Positions 26,201-32,513 of a DNA stretch of 64,000 nt are shown piece by piece. A model generated the notes under the pieces. It worked only from the letters and a program-made list of their open reading frames with translations, had not been told where the DNA came from and made no database searches. Positions within the stretch are counted from its first letter, which is position 1. The number at the start of each line of letters is the position of its first letter. Location of the stretch: the NCBI GenBank assembly GCA_021156365.1, contig JAJNDK010000002.1:372001-436000 (forward strand), given 5' to 3'. The stretch is from Bacteroidota bacterium. GTDB taxonomy: Bacteria; Bacteroidota; Bacteroidia; B-17B0; Aurantibacillaceae. Made by a program: the position numbers and the translations under genes.

Positions 26201-28046
26201 TACAGGATTATTTGCTTCCACCTATACAGTAAGTATTACAGATGGATTGAATTGTCCTTCTACTGCTACTCTCACTATTTCAGAACCTACACCGCTAAGT
26301 ATCACGATCAGCTCTACAACCAATGCCTTGTGTAATGGAGCGGCAGATGGAACAGCAACAGTAAGTGCATCCGGCGGAACCCCGTCCTATACATACCAGT
26401 GGGCATTCCCGGTAAACAGCACTTTGCCTTCTGTAGGTGGTCTTTCAGCAGGCACATACATCGTCAATGCCTTCGATCAGAATAATTGTCCCCATGCCAT
26501 TTCTGTTACAATCACAGAACCTGCTCCGCTTGCCGGGTCCATCGGATCGTTGATCAATCCAACCTGTTTCAATGGACTGGGATCCGCAAGTGTACTGGCC
26601 TCCGGAGGTACCATCCCCTACAGCTATTCATGGAATACAAATCCTTTACAAACAAATAATACGGCTATTGATCTGGCTAATGGTTCTTACCAGGTAACAG
26701 TTACAGATGCCAATGGCTGTACAAATGTAGTTACGACTTCCATTACACAGCCTGCGCAGGTACTGACCCTTGGTGGCAATAATGATACGATCTGCATCGG
26801 GTCATCTGCTACTATTACCGCAAATGCAAGCGGGGGGACAGGAAATTATACCTACGCATGGCAGCCTGCAGGCACTATAAGCGCTGGCAGCCTGACTGCC
26901 AGCCCGACTGTTAACAGCTCCTATATTGTTATTGCCTATGATCAGAATGGTTGTCAGGGAATCCCGGATACCATTGATGTAATAGTATACAGTTTAAGCT
27001 CTTCTGATGTGGAAGCCGTAGGTAATACACCTATTTGTCCGGGAACCGCTTCCACGATCTATGCCCAGGCGAGTGGCAACACAGGCCCTTTAACATATAG
27101 CTGGAGTAATGGTCTTGGCAGCGGACCGGGATCCTTCCAGGTGATCCTGAACCAGCCAACCAATTACATAGTAACTGTTTCCAATACCTGCGCCGTTACT
27201 GTTACGGATACTGTTTCCATTCTGTTCAATCCGCAACCCACGATCCTGATAGATCCTGATACCAACAGGATCTGTATTCCCGGTATCGTTCAATTCAATG
27301 ACCTGTCGGTTTCAGGTAACACCTCGGATCCTATCACTTCCTGGTTTTGGAGCTTTGGAGATGGAAGCACTTCTACCCTGCAAAATCCTTCGCATACGTA
27401 TACCAATACGGGGACATACAATATAAGCCTCATTGTAAGCACCAATGGAGGATGTATAAGCAATAGCGCCGGCGCTCCCTATACGATCAATGCCTATCCG
27501 GTGCCCGTAGCCGGGTTTACGATCAGTGACAACTCACTGACCTTACCTTTCGAAACATTAAATTGCATTAATACGTCTTCCGGGGCTATCAGCTATAGCT
27601 GGGACTTTGGCGATGGCGGAAGCTCAACGCTGGTTAACCCGCATCATACATATAATTCCGTAGGAACTTTCACTGTTCAGCTCATTTCTACCAATCAATA
27701 CGGTTGTTCTGATACGGAGATAAAAGATGTGATCACGGATGCTGATGTTATTTTTCCGAATGCTTTTTCTCCGGGTTTTGAAGGCGGTAACGGTGGATCC
27801 TATAATTACAATGATTTAAGCAACGATGTCTTTTTCCCCTTTACTTCAGGGGTAACCGATTACAAATTACAGATCTTCAACAGATGGGGAGAGCTTATAT
27901 TTGAGTCCCTGGATGTTAAAATAGGTTGGGACGGATACTACAGGGGACAGGTTTGTCAACAGGATGTTTATATATGGAAAGCTTATCTAAAATTAAACAA
28001 CGGCAAAACATATGATCTGGTGGGAGATGTAACGCTTTTACAATAA
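20286..28046 (+). CDS. giant SprB-repeat surface protein with type B (gliding-associated) C-terminal domain
   Basis: A 2586-residue secreted protein. Order: signal peptide (residues 1-22), a unique Cys-rich N-terminal region to about 250, two divergent Ig-like units to about 400, about 23 SprB repeats of 75-78 residues (404-2165), one or two Ig-like units, two PKD domains (about 2319-2400 with WFWSFGDGST and 2405-2485 with YSWDFGDGGS), and a gliding-motility-associated C-terminal domain (2487-2586) with DVIFPNAFSPG, YKLQIFNRWGELIFES and the GWDGYYRG turn. SprB-type adhesins are exported by the type IX system and moved on the cell surface in gliding. Low charge and high Thr/Ser/Gly fit an extracellular fibre. 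It lies between the two arms of the putative damage regulon. No exact -7 box is seen; TGACTTTG at 20251-20258 has one mismatch. Confidence 0.9.
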   Translation: MKSTIIILLLLLSVLSQKIYAQCGPATPTFTVNLTGNPSAIWNSPFVIRNDNCCGTSAPDRCVKFIITLDPAAVGVNFNIVDGAVPGGALFYQINCGPPSALGSPICLSGPGPHILTFCKPGNNDNVYQISSIPAATTGTNIVINDGCIGHITATGFNASTAVWNSVFPGTPGQYNSYLSCTSGCLNPTVTGSGTPPPFVDYVVCGQPAANCNFGTICDTIRVTFNPTLGVTIVPQNPTICFGQTATSLTANGSGGTPPYSYLWNNVVPAQTINVGVGTYNVQLSDASGCPPVFNSVTVTAFSVAITANAGPDQTKCSQSPSATINASVAGASGGIWSGGGGTFSPANTTLANMVYTPTAAEVTSGHADLYLTTTGNGTCTPDVDTIRINYLPFTGTITPVATNVSCFGGTNGTAGVTIAGGSSPYLYNWNTVPLQTTQTASNLPQGTYTVSITDGIGCTSQTTVTVTQPTPLALASSITNVSCAGGSNGSVAITASGGTPGYTYLWSPGGQTSASASGLIAGVYTVTVRDLNNCQTSGTYTVTQPTVLTASISPAPVSCFGGSNGSATTVAAGGTSPYTYSWSPGSATSPTATGLTAGPYTVTVTDAHNCIITATTSITSPPQLTAAVNSTNETCDYLNNGTASAIVTGGVSPYTYLWQPGGQNTVSVSSLAAGTYSVVVTDARNCTVTAFATITQPNPLVATFGPFSHVSCFGGNNGSATANGSGGTPGYTFNWMPGSINNATATGIQAGTYTVTLTDNNSCQSTGTITITQPTAALAVNANVTNASCAGGSNGSVASTVSGGTAPYTYLWNPGAQTGTTATNLSSGAYSLTVTDSKGCIISATYTVTQPAPLNVSLTPSPANCFGSSTGSINSIVNGGTVPYAYSWSPGSASGPSVSGLAAGTYSVTITDNLNCIIAASASITEPAVLFVSASATNETCNYLNNGIATSAVSGGTGPYTYSWAPGGATSPSILSQASGTYTVTVTDARGCVANTTTTINEPPALNISFVNQVNVACFGGNTASVGSAINGGTPNYTYNWQPGTMATANVSNLSVGTYTLTITDAQNCVAQNTLAITQPAQALSVGATSNPTTCFNGADGTATALAAGGTIPYTNFSWQPGNLSGSIVNGIAAGTYTVTATDANACVATNTIVVNQPAAIIPVTSTINSTCNLSNGQASVSVSGGIAPYTYTWSPTGGNATTATGLLAGPYMVFVTDANGCAASQFANVNDLGGPQASIFSTTNVSCFGGSDGSATVGLAGGTGPFIYQWTPLGGNAPTAIGLSAGIYTITVTDNNGCVSSATTSPPITEPPALAAVITTGNVSCFGGSNGSASIVASGGTPGYVFTWLPGNTNGAAVSNQTAGTYSVNITDTKNCLLQQTYTIAQPSTPLSVTAASNPALCFGTNSGSASSAAAGGTGPYNYSWLPGNTSGQTISNLGAGTYTVNVVDNQGCPASNSTTVSEPTDVTLTVSTQNSTCGGANGQASVVASGGTPGFSYTWIPNGGNTNIATGLVSGSYTVSVSDNNGCLEIGNIVVNNTPGPGASVTATSNVSCDGGSDGTATVTVTGGTGTMGYFWAPVGGNAATGTGLSAGIYTVTVTDDNGCQIQATSPQITQPTSVSVNVVAAAVSCFGGSNGVASAAASGGTPAYTYLWTPGNIAGASISGLSAGSYTVRATDSKGCIQNQTVTVSQPASAVSVSAVTSAVSCFGGSNGSATASASGGTGPYMYIWNPGNVAASSHTGLSAGTYTVNVTDNNGCLTNTTVVVSQPVQFLSATADGDSTACFGGSDGSATVTPAGGTPGYTYLWTPSGITTQTAAGLNSGNYIVLVTDLNGCQTNTSVSIGQPTQVSGTLIKTDPSCGLSNGIIVSQISGGTGPYSYLWSPGASIQSSINAVGPGNYTLQVTDALGCVQTFTTTLTNIAGPSVAVTNTTLVSCNGGSDGTASVSISQGTLPYTVSWAPAGGNSTTATGLFASTYTVSITDGLNCPSTATLTISEPTPLSITISSTTNALCNGAADGTATVSASGGTPSYTYQWAFPVNSTLPSVGGLSAGTYIVNAFDQNNCPHAISVTITEPAPLAGSIGSLINPTCFNGLGSASVLASGGTIPYSYSWNTNPLQTNNTAIDLANGSYQVTVTDANGCTNVVTTSITQPAQVLTLGGNNDTICIGSSATITANASGGTGNYTYAWQPAGTISAGSLTASPTVNSSYIVIAYDQNGCQGIPDTIDVIVYSLSSSDVEAVGNTPICPGTASTIYAQASGNTGPLTYSWSNGLGSGPGSFQVILNQPTNYIVTVSNTCAVTVTDTVSILFNPQPTILIDPDTNRICIPGIVQFNDLSVSGNTSDPITSWFWSFGDGSTSTLQNPSHTYTNTGTYNISLIVSTNGGCISNSAGAPYTINAYPVPVAGFTISDNSLTLPFETLNCINTSSGAISYSWDFGDGGSSTLVNPHHTYNSVGTFTVQLISTNQYGCSDTEIKDVITDADVIFPNAFSPGFEGGNGGSYNYNDLSNDVFFPFTSGVTDYKLQIFNRWGELIFESLDVKIGWDGYYRGQVCQQDVYIWKAYLKLNNGKTYDLVGDVTLLQ
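21495..26780 (+). repeat. array of about 23 SprB repeats (~228 bases each)
   Basis: Each unit opens with a Val-Ser-Cys-Phe-Gly-Gly type turn, continues with Asn-Gly-(Ser/Thr)-Ala, then GGTxPYTYxWxPG, and closes with AGTYTVTVTDxxGC and a Gln-Pro boundary. Codon choice varies strongly between units, so the array is old, with a few closer pairs. Two unit types alternate locally: ones starting NETCxYLNNG (units 4 and 8) and ones starting STC without the Phe-Gly-Gly (units 11, 15, 20). Confidence 0.9.
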
Positions 28047-28104
28047 AATTATCGACTTTCGCAGCTAGCGATCAATTAAATTTCCACATACAAAGACAAG
28101 TCGG

Positions 28105-28130
28105 GGCAATAAATGGTGCTATTGCCTTTT
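28105..28130 (+). terminator. Rho-independent terminator after the SprB-repeat gene
   Basis: GGCAATA (28105-28111), eight-base loop, TATTGCC (28120-28126), then TTTT. A perfect seven-base stem, 59 bases after the stop codon. Confidence 0.7.
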
Positions 28131-28187
28131 ATCCGCCAACGGTCCCCTAGCTCGCCCAGGATAAAAGCAAAATAGTTAAATTTTCGA

Positions 28188-28208
28188 ATTGCTATAAATT
28201 ATAGCAAT
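28188..28208 (+). promoter_or_regulatory. palindromic operator before dinB-dnaE
   Basis: TTGCTATAAATTATAGCAA (28189-28207), extended by one more A/T pair on each side to a perfect nine-base palindrome with a three-base centre. A diverged version overlaps the start of the XRE-S24 repressor. It lies 48 bases before the dinB ATG, just upstream of a TATGTTTTG sequence (28216-28224) that resembles a -7 box with one extra spacer base. Confidence 0.7.
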
Positions 28209-28255
28209 ACCAACCTATGTTTTGTGGTACCTTAGCCACACCTAATGATCGCAGC

Positions 28256-29434
28256 ATGGACCGCAGTATTGTACACATCGACCTGGATTCTTTTTTCGTA
28301 TCGGTAGAACGGAAGATCAATTCCAAACTTGTCGGCCTGCCTGTATTGGTGGGCGGTTCCAGCGACCGGGGTGTAGTCGCTTCCTGCAGCTATGAGGCCC
28401 GCAGCTATGGGATCCACTCTGCCATGCCGATGAAAATGGCCAAACAGCTGTGCCCACATGCAGTGGTAGTGAGAGGCGACACGGAGCAATACAGTTATTA
28501 TTCCAACATGATCACGGATATTATCCGGGAAGATGTGCCTGTGTATGAAAAGACTTCCATTGATGAATTTTATATCGACCTCAGCGGAATGGATCGTTTT
28601 TTCGGTTCCTATAAAATGGCTACCGAGTTGCGGCAAAAGATCACGAAAGAAAGCGGACTGCCCATTTCCTTTGCCATGTCGCCCAACAAAACCGTATCGA
28701 AAGTAAAAACAGGAGAAGTGAAGCCCAACGGGCAAGGACAGATCCTGCAAGGAGAAGAAAAAGGATTCCTGGCGCCGCTCTCGATCCGGAAGATCCCGAT
28801 GGTAGGCGATAAAACCTATCAAACCCTTCGTGATATGGGCATTGTGTGGATCCGCACCCTGCAGGAAATGCCGGTGGAACTGCTGCAGCAGGTACTAGGG
28901 GAGAACGGCGGCGTGATCTGGAGAAAAGCCAATGGCATTGATAATTCACCGGTAGAGCCCTACTCCGAACGTAAATCCATTTCTACGGAACAAACCTTTG
29001 AAAAAGATACGATCGATGTGAAAGCATTGAAAGAAGTGTTGGTGAGTATGGCCGAAAAATTAGCTTTTCAATTACGCAGCGAAGAAAAACTGACGGCCTG
29101 CATAACCGTGAAGATCCGCTACTCGGATTTTAATACCTATACCCAGCAAATGAAAATTCCCTACACATCACTGGATCACACGCTGATCGAACGGGTAAAA
29201 GAACTTTTTGACAAGCTGTACCAGAAACGTATGCTGATCCGCCTGATCGGGATCCGCTTCAGCCATTTGGTGCAGGGCAATTACCAGTATAATATGTTCG
29301 AGGATACTACAGAACAGATCCAGCTCTACCAGGCCATGGACCTGATCCGCAAACGATACGGCAACGGTGCCATCACCCGCGCGGTAGGAATGGATAAACG
29401 GCATAGTAATTTTAATCCTTTTGGAAAAGGGTAG
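28256..29434 (+). CDS. dinB: Y-family DNA polymerase (Pol IV/DinB-like)
   Basis: A 392-residue translesion polymerase. Catalytic acidic residues are intact: VHIDLDSFFVSVE at the N-terminus and YEKTSIDEFYIDLSG near residue 100. The LPISFAMSPNKTVSKVKTGEVKPNG stretch and the thumb/little-finger region with SISTEQTFEKDTID are typical. The ATG at 28256 is chosen over an in-frame ATG 39 bases upstream because homology begins at MDRSIVHIDLD. It is followed by dnaE 67 bases downstream on the same strand. Intact acidic residues argue against the inactive ImuB class. The palindromic operator upstream suggests control by the XRE-S24 repressor. Confidence 0.92.
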   Translation: MDRSIVHIDLDSFFVSVERKINSKLVGLPVLVGGSSDRGVVASCSYEARSYGIHSAMPMKMAKQLCPHAVVVRGDTEQYSYYSNMITDIIREDVPVYEKTSIDEFYIDLSGMDRFFGSYKMATELRQKITKESGLPISFAMSPNKTVSKVKTGEVKPNGQGQILQGEEKGFLAPLSIRKIPMVGDKTYQTLRDMGIVWIRTLQEMPVELLQQVLGENGGVIWRKANGIDNSPVEPYSERKSISTEQTFEKDTIDVKALKEVLVSMAEKLAFQLRSEEKLTACITVKIRYSDFNTYTQQMKIPYTSLDHTLIERVKELFDKLYQKRMLIRLIGIRFSHLVQGNYQYNMFEDTTEQIQLYQAMDLIRKRYGNGAITRAVGMDKRHSNFNPFGKG

Positions 29435-29469
29435 TCCCGATAGCTATCGGGATCGGGTTTCGGGTTTCT
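29432..29469 (+). repeat. 38-base dispersed palindromic repeat, copy 2
   Basis: TAG (the dinB stop codon) followed by TCCCGATAGCTATCGGGA (29435-29452, perfect palindrome) and TCGGGTTTCGGGTTTCT. Differs from copy 1 at two of 38 bases. It fills most of the dinB-dnaE spacer and could form a hairpin that lowers readthrough into dnaE. Confidence 0.8.
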
Positions 29470-29501
29470 TATTGCGGGCTCAAAACAGAACTAAAATAAA
29501 A

Positions 29502-32500
29502 ATGTTACTTAATTGTCATACCTATTACAGCTTTTGCTATGGGACGCTTTCCGTACAGGAATTCCTATTAGAGATCCGGAAGAATGGGTATGCTGAATTT
29601 GTGATCAGCGACATCAACAATACTTCTGCCTGCCTCGAGCTCTTCCGTATCAGCGGAGAGCAGGGACTAAAACCCATTGCAGGGATCGATTTCCGGAACG
29701 GCATCCGGCAGAAATATGTAGGCATCGCAAAAAACAATACCGGTTTTTCACAGCTCAACGAACACTTGTCAGAACACCTGCGCCAGGAAAAAGAATTCGA
29801 AGACAATGCTCCGGCAGCTGATCTGAATGAGACATTTATCATTTACCCTTTTGCTTCCTACAAAGGCCAAGTTTTACAGGAGAATGAATTTATCGGTGTG
29901 TCTGTCAAAGATCTTTCCTCCTATTCTTTTTTAAGCAGCAAATGGCCACAGGAAAAAATGGTGGTATTGCAGGCCGCTACCTTTTCCACCAAGCGGCAAT
30001 TCAATGCGCATCGCTTGTTGCGGGCCATCGCCAACAATACCTTACTCAGTATGCTGCCCGCTACCGAACAGGCTACGCCGGATGAATTATTCATTCCGAA
30101 GGAAGAACTGTACAAAGCATTTGAATCACACCCTGTTATTATACAGAACACCGAAAATATCCTGGAAGCCTGTTACATTCATTTTGAATTCGGGAAATTT
30201 GCAAACAAGAACCTGCAATACTATACCGGCAGCATGGAAGAAGACATGGCTTTGTTGCGCAGCGAATGCCAGAAAGGGATCCGTTACCGCTTCGGTGATA
30301 CACCAGCCAAAGAAGTAAGTGAACGGATCGAAAAAGAATTACAGATCATCGAGCAGATGAAATTTGCTTCTTATTTCCTCATCAACTGGAACATCATTAG
30401 TTATGCGCAAAGCAAAGATTATTATTATGTAGGAAGAGGAAGTGGAGCCAACAGCATCGTTGCCTACCTGCTGCGGATAACGGATGTGGATCCCCTCGAG
30501 TTGGACCTTTACTTCGAGCGGTTCATCAATCCGCACCGCGCCAATCCACCGGATTTTGATATTGATTTTTCCTGGACCGACCGGGATGATATCACCGACT
30601 ATATTTTCAGGACATTCGGTTCCGATAAATGTGCATTGGTAGGCACCTACAGTTCTTTCCAGGAAGATGCCGCATTGCGTGAGTTGGGAAAAGTATTCGG
30701 CCTGCCACCCGAAGAAATTGACAAGCTCCAGAATCCATATAAATACCCGGACGTGGACGAGCTCGGAAAACAAGTGAAACGCTACAGCGAAATGATCAAA
30801 GGTTTCCCACGGCATGTAAGCATTCACGCCAGCGGTATCCTGATCTCGCAAGAACCCATTACCAATTACTGTGCTACCAACATGCCTCCGAAAGGCTATC
30901 CTACCACACAGTTCAGTATGATAGAAGCGGAAGATATCGGCCTGTACAAATTCGATATCCTGAGCCAGCGCGGACTTGGAAAAATAAAAGACTCCCTGCA
31001 GATCATTAAAGAGAACAGAGGTGCGGAGATCGATATTCACCAGGTAGCACAATTCAAAGAGGACGAAAAGGTAAAAGACCTGCTGCGCGAAGGAAAAACT
31101 ATCGGTTGTTTTTATGTGGAATCTCCTGCCATGCGGATGCTGCTGAAAAAACTCCGGGCCGATGATTACCTGCGATTGGTAGCAGCCAGTTCCATTATCC
31201 GTCCCGGTGTTTCCAAAAGCGGGATGATGCGCGAATACATTCTGCGTTTCCGCAACGAAGAACTACAGGAAAAAGCCCGCGCGCAATTGCCGGCTTTCTA
31301 CGACCTGCTGAAGGAAACCTATGGCGTGATGGTATACCAGGAAGATGTGATCAAGATCGCGCATTTTTTTGCAGACCTCTCCCTTGCCGAAGCAGACTAC
31401 CTGCGAAGAGGTATGTCCTGGAAGTTCAAGCAACGTGATGAGTTCTTCCGGGTGCGGGAGCTCTTCATCAACAACTGCCGCAAAAAAGGATACGAGGAAC
31501 AGTTCATTCAGAATGTGTGGATACAGATCGAAAGCTTTGCCAATTTTGCTTTTTCAAAAGGTCACTCTGCAAGTTATGCCGTAGAAAGTTACCAGGCACT
31601 CTACCTGAAAGCCTATTTCCCGCTTGAGTACATGGTAGCCACGCTAAATAATGGCGGTGGCTTTTACCGGATCGAACTGTATGTACACGAGGCGCGCCTT
31701 CACGGTGCCGACATTCAAACTCCCTGCATCAACAACAGCGCGATCCTCTCGGTAATAAAAGACAAAACCATTTACCTCGGCTTCCAGCTCATTGCCGGGC
31801 TAGAACAACAGGCATTCAAAGCTGTGATCGCAGAAAGAGAACGGAACGGCCCGTTTGCAGACTTGTATGATTTTGTAAAACGTGTGCCTTTGTCGTTGGA
31901 ACAAATGCGTATTCTCACAAGAGCCGGAGCTTTTGCTTTCACCGGCCGGAATAAAAAAGAATTGTTGTGGGAGCTGCACACGATGGTTGCACCGGTTAAA
32001 AAGAAAGATGCCACAGCTCTTGCTTTCGGAGGAGAAGAGCCGTCCCTGTTTGACCTCAGCCCGAAAAAATTCCAGTTACCCGTACTCAGCACCAATCCAT
32101 TTGATGAAGCATTCGACGAAATGGAATTTTTTGGGTTTTCCCTGTCCTCACCTTTTATGCTATTGCGTGATCCGGTTAGTCATACGCTCACCGCTTCGCA
32201 ATTGCACCTACATCAAAACAAAACTGTGACGATCATCGGTTACCTGGTGAATATAAAAACAACTTACACCTCCAAAAACGACCGGATGAATTTCGGGACT
32301 TTCATAGATACGGATGGTGACTGGATCGACACGGTACATTTCCCTCCTTCTGCAAAGCAGTATCCCTTCAGTGGGCCTGGTTGTTACCAGCTTACAGGAA
32401 AAGTAGTGACGGAGTATGATTTCACAACAATAGAAGTGGAACAGATGCAGCGACTCGCATTGGTAGACAGGGAAACGATGAGTGAGAAAACAGTTTCGGA

Positions 32501-32513
32501 TTTATCCGCTTAA
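29502..32513 (+). CDS. DNA polymerase III alpha subunit, second (DnaE2-like) copy
   Basis: A 1003-residue C-family polymerase, shorter than a replicative DnaE. The PHP domain at residues 1-200 is degenerate at its first motif (NCHTYYSFCYGT in place of HxHSxxSxxDG). The polymerase core is intact: YYVGRGSGANSIVAYLL near 335 and PPDFDIDFSWTDRDD near 370 with the catalytic Asp residues. A C-terminal OB-fold (IIGYLVNIKTTYTSKNDRM) follows. The start ATG at 29502 is chosen because similarity begins at MLLNCHTYY. The context with dinB and an S24 repressor points to damage-tolerance synthesis. The last four bases overlap the convergent kinase gene. Confidence 0.88.
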   Translation: MLLNCHTYYSFCYGTLSVQEFLLEIRKNGYAEFVISDINNTSACLELFRISGEQGLKPIAGIDFRNGIRQKYVGIAKNNTGFSQLNEHLSEHLRQEKEFEDNAPAADLNETFIIYPFASYKGQVLQENEFIGVSVKDLSSYSFLSSKWPQEKMVVLQAATFSTKRQFNAHRLLRAIANNTLLSMLPATEQATPDELFIPKEELYKAFESHPVIIQNTENILEACYIHFEFGKFANKNLQYYTGSMEEDMALLRSECQKGIRYRFGDTPAKEVSERIEKELQIIEQMKFASYFLINWNIISYAQSKDYYYVGRGSGANSIVAYLLRITDVDPLELDLYFERFINPHRANPPDFDIDFSWTDRDDITDYIFRTFGSDKCALVGTYSSFQEDAALRELGKVFGLPPEEIDKLQNPYKYPDVDELGKQVKRYSEMIKGFPRHVSIHASGILISQEPITNYCATNMPPKGYPTTQFSMIEAEDIGLYKFDILSQRGLGKIKDSLQIIKENRGAEIDIHQVAQFKEDEKVKDLLREGKTIGCFYVESPAMRMLLKKLRADDYLRLVAASSIIRPGVSKSGMMREYILRFRNEELQEKARAQLPAFYDLLKETYGVMVYQEDVIKIAHFFADLSLAEADYLRRGMSWKFKQRDEFFRVRELFINNCRKKGYEEQFIQNVWIQIESFANFAFSKGHSASYAVESYQALYLKAYFPLEYMVATLNNGGGFYRIELYVHEARLHGADIQTPCINNSAILSVIKDKTIYLGFQLIAGLEQQAFKAVIAERERNGPFADLYDFVKRVPLSLEQMRILTRAGAFAFTGRNKKELLWELHTMVAPVKKKDATALAFGGEEPSLFDLSPKKFQLPVLSTNPFDEAFDEMEFFGFSLSSPFMLLRDPVSHTLTASQLHLHQNKTVTIIGYLVNIKTTYTSKNDRMNFGTFIDTDGDWIDTVHFPPSAKQYPFSGPGCYQLTGKVVTEYDFTTIEVEQMQRLALVDRETMSEKTVSDLSA

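Noticed and set aside
21495-26780. Regular repeats that might be taken for a CRISPR or DNA satellite
   Set aside because: The period is about 228 bases, the repeats are coding, and conservation is at protein level (SprB repeats).
28217-28255. An upstream in-frame ATG for dinB
   Set aside because: Family similarity begins at the second Met (28256), and the upstream codons cover promoter-like sequence.
28256-29434. ImuB (inactive Y-family) identity for the polymerase
   Set aside because: The catalytic Asp and Glu residues are present, and no imuA gene lies nearby.
30339-31052. A 237-codon minus-strand frame
   Set aside because: It is the antisense shadow of dnaE and shows no recognisable domain.
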